Below, in pieces: positions 19,688 through 23,727 of a stretch of DNA of 23,727 nt. The stretch is from positions 1 through 23,727 of IMG/VR virus record IMGVR_UViG_3300009161_000233. One strand, written 5' to 3'. Numbering within the stretch: position 1 is the stretch's first letter; the number at the start of each line of letters is the position of its first letter. Both the position numbers and the translations under genes were made by a program. The notes beneath the pieces were generated by a model. That model did not search any database. It was not told the DNA's origin and saw only the letters and a program-made list of their open reading frames with translations. The DNA comes from a virus.

Positions 19688-21186
19688 GGGTTTTGAGTAG
19701 GCGCCACCATGTCGGCAGGTTGGCCGTTAGGGGTGAGGGTTCCAAAAACCGAGCGAGGCAACCCACTGCGCGCCATACGTTCGCGGATGTTAATCTCCTC
19801 AGCCTCGATCTGGTCGAGGTGCTCATCAAGCGTCACGCCGCCGGATCCTAGTATGTCAGTCATCGAGCGCATCCCAGCCCGGAAGCTTTCGATGGCGTCG
19901 CGCGAGGCGTAGCCGGAGTCCGCGGTTAGTTGCGGAGGCGCCGTAAATTTGAATTGATACGCACCACCGCGCTCAGCGTCGCTGCCTTTGTATGGCGGCA
20001 GAAGCCCCAGCTTGATGGCGTTGGCAATGGCAAAGGCGCACCGGCGTTTGCAAAACTGCGAAAGGTACTGATGCCGATCACTGATCGCACGGTTGGCTAG
20101 CTCCAACATGATCCGGACGCTGGCACCGCCCAGCTTGCTCATGTCCCAGCCCAGTTCCGGCGGCCAGCCCATTGCCAACAAAGCGTCGCGGATGATCCGC
20201 TCTTGCAGGCGGTCCTGCGCCTCAGAAGGAACTTCGCTTTTCAGCTGGCTGATTTTGGACCCAGAGCCAGCGCGGAAATATTGAACCGTCCCTCCGAGAA
20301 TGGCTTCAGCTTTGATCCCCTCAAAGCCCGGTTGAACATAATTATCAGCAAGAGCAAATGCCGGATCATTAGGATCCCCCACGCCACTTTCGGTTTCCAT
20401 AATGAGAGCGATTTTTGCTGCTACATTGGATGCCAACCGGATATCATCACCAAGTTCCTTAAGACTTTGGAGCCCCAGGATGGCAGGAGCCAGCCCAGTA
20501 ATGCCACGCGCTTGGCCGATTTCTCGCCGGTCGCAAGTCAGCATTGCCGACTGCGCGGAAACATCGCGGTCATCCTCTGGCAGTTCGCCTAAAATGCGAT
20601 AGGCCACAGGACGTCCCGCTGCATTTACGATCACGCCGTTGAAGATTCTAAGACCTTTGTATCTGCCCTCAGTAAGTACCTCGGGAGTAGCTCCACGGTC
20701 CCCGACCTGGTGCCAAGGGACCATCTGGAGTTGCGGGAATCCAGAAGGCGAAAGGGTGCAAATTGTTAAACAGTCCCCATCTCGGTCGATAGCAACCGAC
20801 TCGAGGAAAAGAGCATCCCACCACGACGAGCCGTCCGTGTACGCAATTTGGAACCAATCGTTTAGCCATGCTTCCGCCAACTTACCCCAAGCTTTATCCT
20901 CGCCGGTGTAGATCGGACGCATTGCCTTTCCGACCGTCAGCATTGCCCGCTGGTCGATAGCGGAGTTTACAAGCCCCACATTCCAATAAAGCTTCCGGGC
21001 AGCACTGGTCAGCGTGCGCCACTCCCCCACCGGCAACTCTCGGTTGATGCTTTTGGTATGCTGCTGGTAAAATGGACGCTGCCCTAGCGATCCACCCTCA
21101 ATCAGCCGTTGACGACGGTACACGTCAAAGTTTGCCTGGACAGTAGGCTTTTTGATCCAGCTTTTGACTTTGTCGAGCAAACTCAT
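19684..21186 (-). CDS. Portal protein, lambda (gpB) family
   Basis: A 500-aa protein of the lambda-type portal family, close to the usual 500-540 aa. The N-terminus (SLLDKVKSWI...NFDVYRRQRLIEGG) and the block RELPVGEWRTLTSAARKLYWNVGLVNSAIDQ... are typical. Later come RDGDCLTI, the wing/stem region with GLQSLKELGDDIRLASNVAAK (about 233-253) and a C-terminal clip-to-crown segment ending DEHLDQIEAEEINIRERM. Twelve copies would form the DNA entry channel at one capsid vertex, docking the terminase and then the gpW/gpFII-like connectors. The gene overlaps its neighbours by ATGA on both sides, so translation is probably coupled. No defect seen. Confidence 0.95.
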   Translation of the reverse strand: MSLLDKVKSWIKKPTVQANFDVYRRQRLIEGGSLGQRPFYQQHTKSINRELPVGEWRTLTSAARKLYWNVGLVNSAIDQRAMLTVGKAMRPIYTGEDKAWGKLAEAWLNDWFQIAYTDGSSWWDALFLESVAIDRDGDCLTICTLSPSGFPQLQMVPWHQVGDRGATPEVLTEGRYKGLRIFNGVIVNAAGRPVAYRILGELPEDDRDVSAQSAMLTCDRREIGQARGITGLAPAILGLQSLKELGDDIRLASNVAAKIALIMETESGVGDPNDPAFALADNYVQPGFEGIKAEAILGGTVQYFRAGSGSKISQLKSEVPSEAQDRLQERIIRDALLAMGWPPELGWDMSKLGGASVRIMLELANRAISDRHQYLSQFCKRRCAFAIANAIKLGLLPPYKGSDAERGGAYQFKFTAPPQLTADSGYASRDAIESFRAGMRSMTDILGSGGVTLDEHLDQIEAEEINIRERMARSGLPRSVFGTLTPNGQPADMVAPTQNP

Positions 21187-21449
21187 ACAAAATAGACATT
21201 GCTGCGCGTAATGGGCCGGCAGACGCCCCGCTCTTTGTAGCTAATTGCAAGTTGAACGTGCTGGAGCGTGTCTAGGCAACTCATTCCCGCCGTGAACGTA
21301 AAGCTGGAACCATTGACAGTTGAGGCGCTTAGATAGCCTCCCTGCCCCGAGATGACCTTGTCCAACAACTCGTCACGGAGTGCGCGGAGCTCCATTAAAT
21401 CGCGCGACAGAAACGCTTTGAGAATGAGTTGAGGAATCGCGGCAGCCAT
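21183..21449 (-). CDS. gpW-like head-completion protein
   Basis: An 88-aa protein between large terminase and portal, exactly where lambda carries W (68 aa). It has an N-terminal helical half (LSRDLMELRALRDELLDKV, about 14-32), a small beta-rich middle (STVNGSSFTFTAG) and a third helix (DTLQHVQLAISY). This agrees with the compact helix-strand-helix layout of gpW, which joins the packaged head to the connector. The start is ATG at 21449, with no Shine-Dalgarno (upstream CCCTTAAGTA). Its TGA overlaps the portal ATG as ATGA, implying coupled translation. Assignment rests on position, size and helix pattern. Confidence 0.72.
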   Translation of the reverse strand: MAAAIPQLILKAFLSRDLMELRALRDELLDKVISGQGGYLSASTVNGSSFTFTAGMSCLDTLQHVQLAISYKERGVCRPITRSNVYFV

Positions 21450-21468
21450 TACTTAAGGGTGGCGGTGT

Positions 21469-21504
21469 AAAAAAAACGGCGCCCCCCGCCAAGAGAGCGC
21501 CGCT
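21469..21504 (-). terminator. Intrinsic-terminator-like hairpin after the large terminase
   Basis: Read on the minus strand, CGGCGC (21502-21497) pairs with GCGCCG (21482-21477), extendable by a G-T and an A-T pair to about 8 bp. The loop is 14 nt and is followed at once by eight T residues (21476-21469). Only about 19 nt then separate the T-run from the next start codon at 21449, so there is no room for a new promoter. This argues for partial termination (attenuation) or 3'-end protection of the terminase mRNA, rather than a full operon end. Confidence 0.7.
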
Positions 21505-21545
21505 GAACTAGAAGAGTGAGCGATCACCCCGAAGAGACCCAAACT

Positions 21546-23288
21546 TTATTCCCCAGTCGCCTCCGAGTCAATCACTGTCTCGCGCAGCAGCCCCAGCATC
21601 AACGCCACCGCTGTCACCATCGCTTCGCAATCGCCCATGTGATTGTCCCTGTGAATTTTTACATACCGGCGCTGAATGGTCTTTGTAAACTTGTCGACGA
21701 CCTCCCGTTTGGCCTCGGCCACGATCTGTTTGAGATAATCCTTAGGAGTGTCCAACCCGTACTCCCAGACTGGAGATCCCATGGCGCGGAGTTGGGCAAA
21801 ACGGTCTTTAACCCCTTCGTTGGCCCAGAAAATATATCTAGCCCGTCCCCCGGTCGGGGCCGCCGCGTCTTTTACTGGCGAATAAAGTTTGTCCACCATT
21901 TTTTGCCCAACCGAATGTTGAAACGATTTCCTGCCCGAGCCGTGGAGTGCAGTCCAATTCCAGCGGGCGCAGCAAGCGTAGGTCAACCCCGTGTCGTACT
22001 GAGCGTCCATGAAAGTCAACTTGTCGTGCACTTTGAGCCGTTGCTGGATCTGCCGGAGCTGCTCCTCAGTCAACACCTTGCCGCACCAAATTAGTCGGCT
22101 AGATCCATCAGAGCGCCATGCGCGGCAGACTGCCCAGAAATGATCCCGCTGGCGGTCGACGGACATTAGCCGCTTTGCCTCGCCGTCAATTGGTTGCCCG
22201 TCTCCGTGGTCAGCCAAGTGGTAATCTCCCGCCGTCAAATTAATCTCCGGCGATTCTTGCTCGTCGCTCCAGCTTTGAGCCGTGCGTTTTTGTCGAAACT
22301 GCTTTAGCGGCTCAAGGTTGCCACGCCGTTTTTCCTCGTTGGCTTTGAGCCATTCGACAACCATATCGGCCCAGGCAATCCACCAAACCGCCTGCGCCCC
22401 CCAGGTAAACGAGATGTTGCCAGCAATTGGCTGTGCGCCCTGCTCGACCTCGTAACGCCCCCTGCTCGCCATCCCGCGCCTCCCCTGAGTCGTGTCCAGC
22501 GTAACGTGCGCACAGAGCGGGCACTCATGCCGCACCGACGCCATTACGGCAGCCCAGTTCCATTCGTTTTTTTCGTCGCGGGCCTCGTCGTATTTTATCG
22601 AGGTCCACAAATACTTATGCCATTCGCCGCAGCTTTCGCATTCAGTGCCCCACTCGTGGACGACCCCAGAGTGAAACTCGCGGTCGAAATCATCACCGGT
22701 TTTGCTCCCTTGCGAAACCAAAATGGTTTTGCGGTTCCACCTGTCGTGATGCCGCTTTTTAAGTTCGTCCACTAACCCCGGCTCCCAGCGCCAACACTCA
22801 TCGCCGTAGCAATACCTCATGGATTTTTCCTGTAAGCTGCTCATATTGGCGCCGTTAAGGAAAAGCGCCATATGCGGAAACATGATCGCCGTCTTCCGTT
22901 TTTGGTGCCGGTCATGCGGAAACAACCGAGCCACTGGCGGGCAAGATTCAAGGATGGGCATCAACCGAGATTCGGCCCATTCCTTGGTCGTCTCATCGGT
23001 CTGGCCGACTAACATCATTGGCCCAGGCTGCTGCGCAACAATCCACGGCACAACCAACTCCAGCAACGTTGTCTTTCCTCCGCCCGTCGGCGCCCGGGCA
23101 ACAATCTGCTTGACGCGATCATCGCAGACTGCGCGGAAAATGTCGTTAAGCCAGGGAGCGTTGTCCGGCTGAAACCGTGTCGAGCGCGCCGAGTGGGGCA
23201 GCCGGACGTGCTCCGCTAGCCAATCCAGCGGGTCACCTTGGTAGCTGGTCACGATACCAGCGGCAACGCCTTCCTTAAGTGGATTCAT
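21546..23288 (-). CDS. Terminase large subunit, GpA-like (ATPase and nuclease)
   Basis: A 580-aa DNA-packaging motor of the lambda gpA family; 550-650 aa is usual. It cuts concatemeric DNA and drives it through the portal by ATP hydrolysis. Visible motifs are a Walker A loop APTGGGKT at 66-73 and a Walker B-like YGDE at 161-164. Two Cys pairs (C217/C220 and C256/C259) could bind zinc, as in many GpA-type terminases. The C-terminal nuclease has candidate metal-binding acids D378 (SVDRQ), D428/D432 (MDAQYD) and D553 (MGDCEAM). The ATG lies inside the end of the small-subunit gene, so the two are probably translationally coupled. A terminator-like hairpin follows the stop codon. The gene looks intact. 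Confidence 0.96.
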   Translation of the reverse strand: MNPLKEGVAAGIVTSYQGDPLDWLAEHVRLPHSARSTRFQPDNAPWLNDIFRAVCDDRVKQIVARAPTGGGKTTLLELVVPWIVAQQPGPMMLVGQTDETTKEWAESRLMPILESCPPVARLFPHDRHQKRKTAIMFPHMALFLNGANMSSLQEKSMRYCYGDECWRWEPGLVDELKKRHHDRWNRKTILVSQGSKTGDDFDREFHSGVVHEWGTECESCGEWHKYLWTSIKYDEARDEKNEWNWAAVMASVRHECPLCAHVTLDTTQGRRGMASRGRYEVEQGAQPIAGNISFTWGAQAVWWIAWADMVVEWLKANEEKRRGNLEPLKQFRQKRTAQSWSDEQESPEINLTAGDYHLADHGDGQPIDGEAKRLMSVDRQRDHFWAVCRAWRSDGSSRLIWCGKVLTEEQLRQIQQRLKVHDKLTFMDAQYDTGLTYACCARWNWTALHGSGRKSFQHSVGQKMVDKLYSPVKDAAAPTGGRARYIFWANEGVKDRFAQLRAMGSPVWEYGLDTPKDYLKQIVAEAKREVVDKFTKTIQRRYVKIHRDNHMGDCEAMVTAVALMLGLLRETVIDSEATGE

Positions 23289-23721
23289 TCAGCTTGGCCT
23301 TTACCCTGTCCAATAATAAGTCAATGCGGCCCTGTAGCTTGGGCCGGACTTCCTCCTCAGACTGCCCCGCGATTTGGCCAGTGAGGTCGTTCACCAGTGC
23401 TTGGCACTCCGCCGACAAGATGGCACCAATCTGCACCCCCGCCTCCCGCACCTCAGCGCGGTTGATAAGTTCGCCGCGGGCCTGGGCGTTTTGGATCTCT
23501 AACCGCTCCACCTCTAGCATTGTCTTGCGGAGCTTCGCGTCTGGCAAGTCGACTGGAGTTTGTTTCTTTCGAGCTTCAATCCACGCTTTTGCTTTTTCTG
23601 GACAATCCAGAGGCATGCCCTTGTGGGCCTGTTGGGTAATCCATTGCCGGGAGCGCCCTAGTTTTTTGCCCATTTGGGAATGCGACAATGTTGCCAAAGG
23701 CGTTTTTTTCAGATTACTCAT
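23275..23721 (-). CDS. Terminase small subunit-like DNA-binding protein
   Basis: A 148-aa protein directly upstream of the large terminase and overlapping it by 14 bp. Residues about 16-37 (MGKKLGRSRQWITQQ...) look like a helix-turn-helix that would contact the packaging site. The middle and C-terminus are charged and helical (LEVERLEIQNAQARGE; a final LLDRVKAKLNE), as expected for the oligomerising and large-subunit-binding part of Nu1/DUF1441-type small terminases. These proteins recognise phage DNA and hand it to the ATPase-nuclease. The start is ATG at 23721, immediately preceded by six T residues on the coding strand; the region further upstream is outside the window. Function is assigned from position, size and HTH, not from a signature motif. 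Confidence 0.75.
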   Translation of the reverse strand: MSNLKKTPLATLSHSQMGKKLGRSRQWITQQAHKGMPLDCPEKAKAWIEARKKQTPVDLPDAKLRKTMLEVERLEIQNAQARGELINRAEVREAGVQIGAILSAECQALVNDLTGQIAGQSEEEVRPKLQGRIDLLLDRVKAKLNEST

Positions 23722-23727
23722 AAAAAA

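Noticed and set aside
1-23727. tRNA, rRNA, IS element, integrase or attachment site
   Set aside because: I saw no tRNA-like clover leaf, transposase motifs or terminal repeats; absence by eye does not fully exclude a small RNA gene.

Overview
This window is almost certainly the late (packaging, head, tail and lysis) half of a tailed double-stranded DNA phage or prophage. Every convincing gene lies on the minus strand, so transcription runs from base 23727 down to base 1. The genes are packed end to end, mostly with 1-11 bp overlaps (often ATGA) or gaps under 10 bp. I see no integrase, repressor, replication gene, tRNA or host gene. Free phage and prophage therefore cannot be told apart here, and the gene set runs off at least the left end.

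The order closely follows phage lambda (Nu1-A-W-B-C-D/Nu3-E-FI-FII-Z/U-V-G/GT-H). From the right: a small-terminase-like DNA-binding protein, a GpA-type large terminase, a gpW-like protein, a lambda-type portal, an S49 prohead protease, a coiled-coil scaffold candidate, the major capsid protein, a gpFI-position protein, a gpFII-like connector and a tail-terminator candidate. Next come two short tandem related proteins (tail-tube candidates), an unknown protein, a tail-assembly chaperone with a canonical -1 frameshift site, an unknown protein and a short tape measure (543 aa). Siphovirus-like morphology is inferred from this set.

From 12.5 kb to 2.9 kb lies the tail tip and fibre region. It holds several small unknown structural proteins, a small Cys-rich protein, a short collagen-like protein, three repetitive fibre or adhesin proteins (308, 934 and 989 aa) and a 108-aa protein of a type seen in marine cyanophages. 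Fibre genes share paralogous N-termini and a nearly identical 71-bp block. From 2.9 kb to 1.3 kb is the lysis cassette: a GTA-type holin, two overlapping small ORFs in different frames, an unlisted 58-aa membrane ORF and a pesticin/T4-lysozyme-like muramidase. From 1.3 kb to the left edge are small unknown genes, one of them cut by the window edge.

Two features are worth particular attention. Most starts lack a Shine-Dalgarno sequence and instead sit in stop-to-start junctions such as TAATTTATG or TAAAAATG. Hairpin-plus-T-run terminator structures sit between head genes (after the large terminase, after the protease, after the capsid gene) without room for new promoters, suggesting attenuation that sets head-protein ratios. 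The host cannot be identified with confidence. Weak Shine-Dalgarno use and the cyanophage-type fibre protein make an aquatic, non-enterobacterial host (for example Verrucomicrobia or a neighbour) a guess only.
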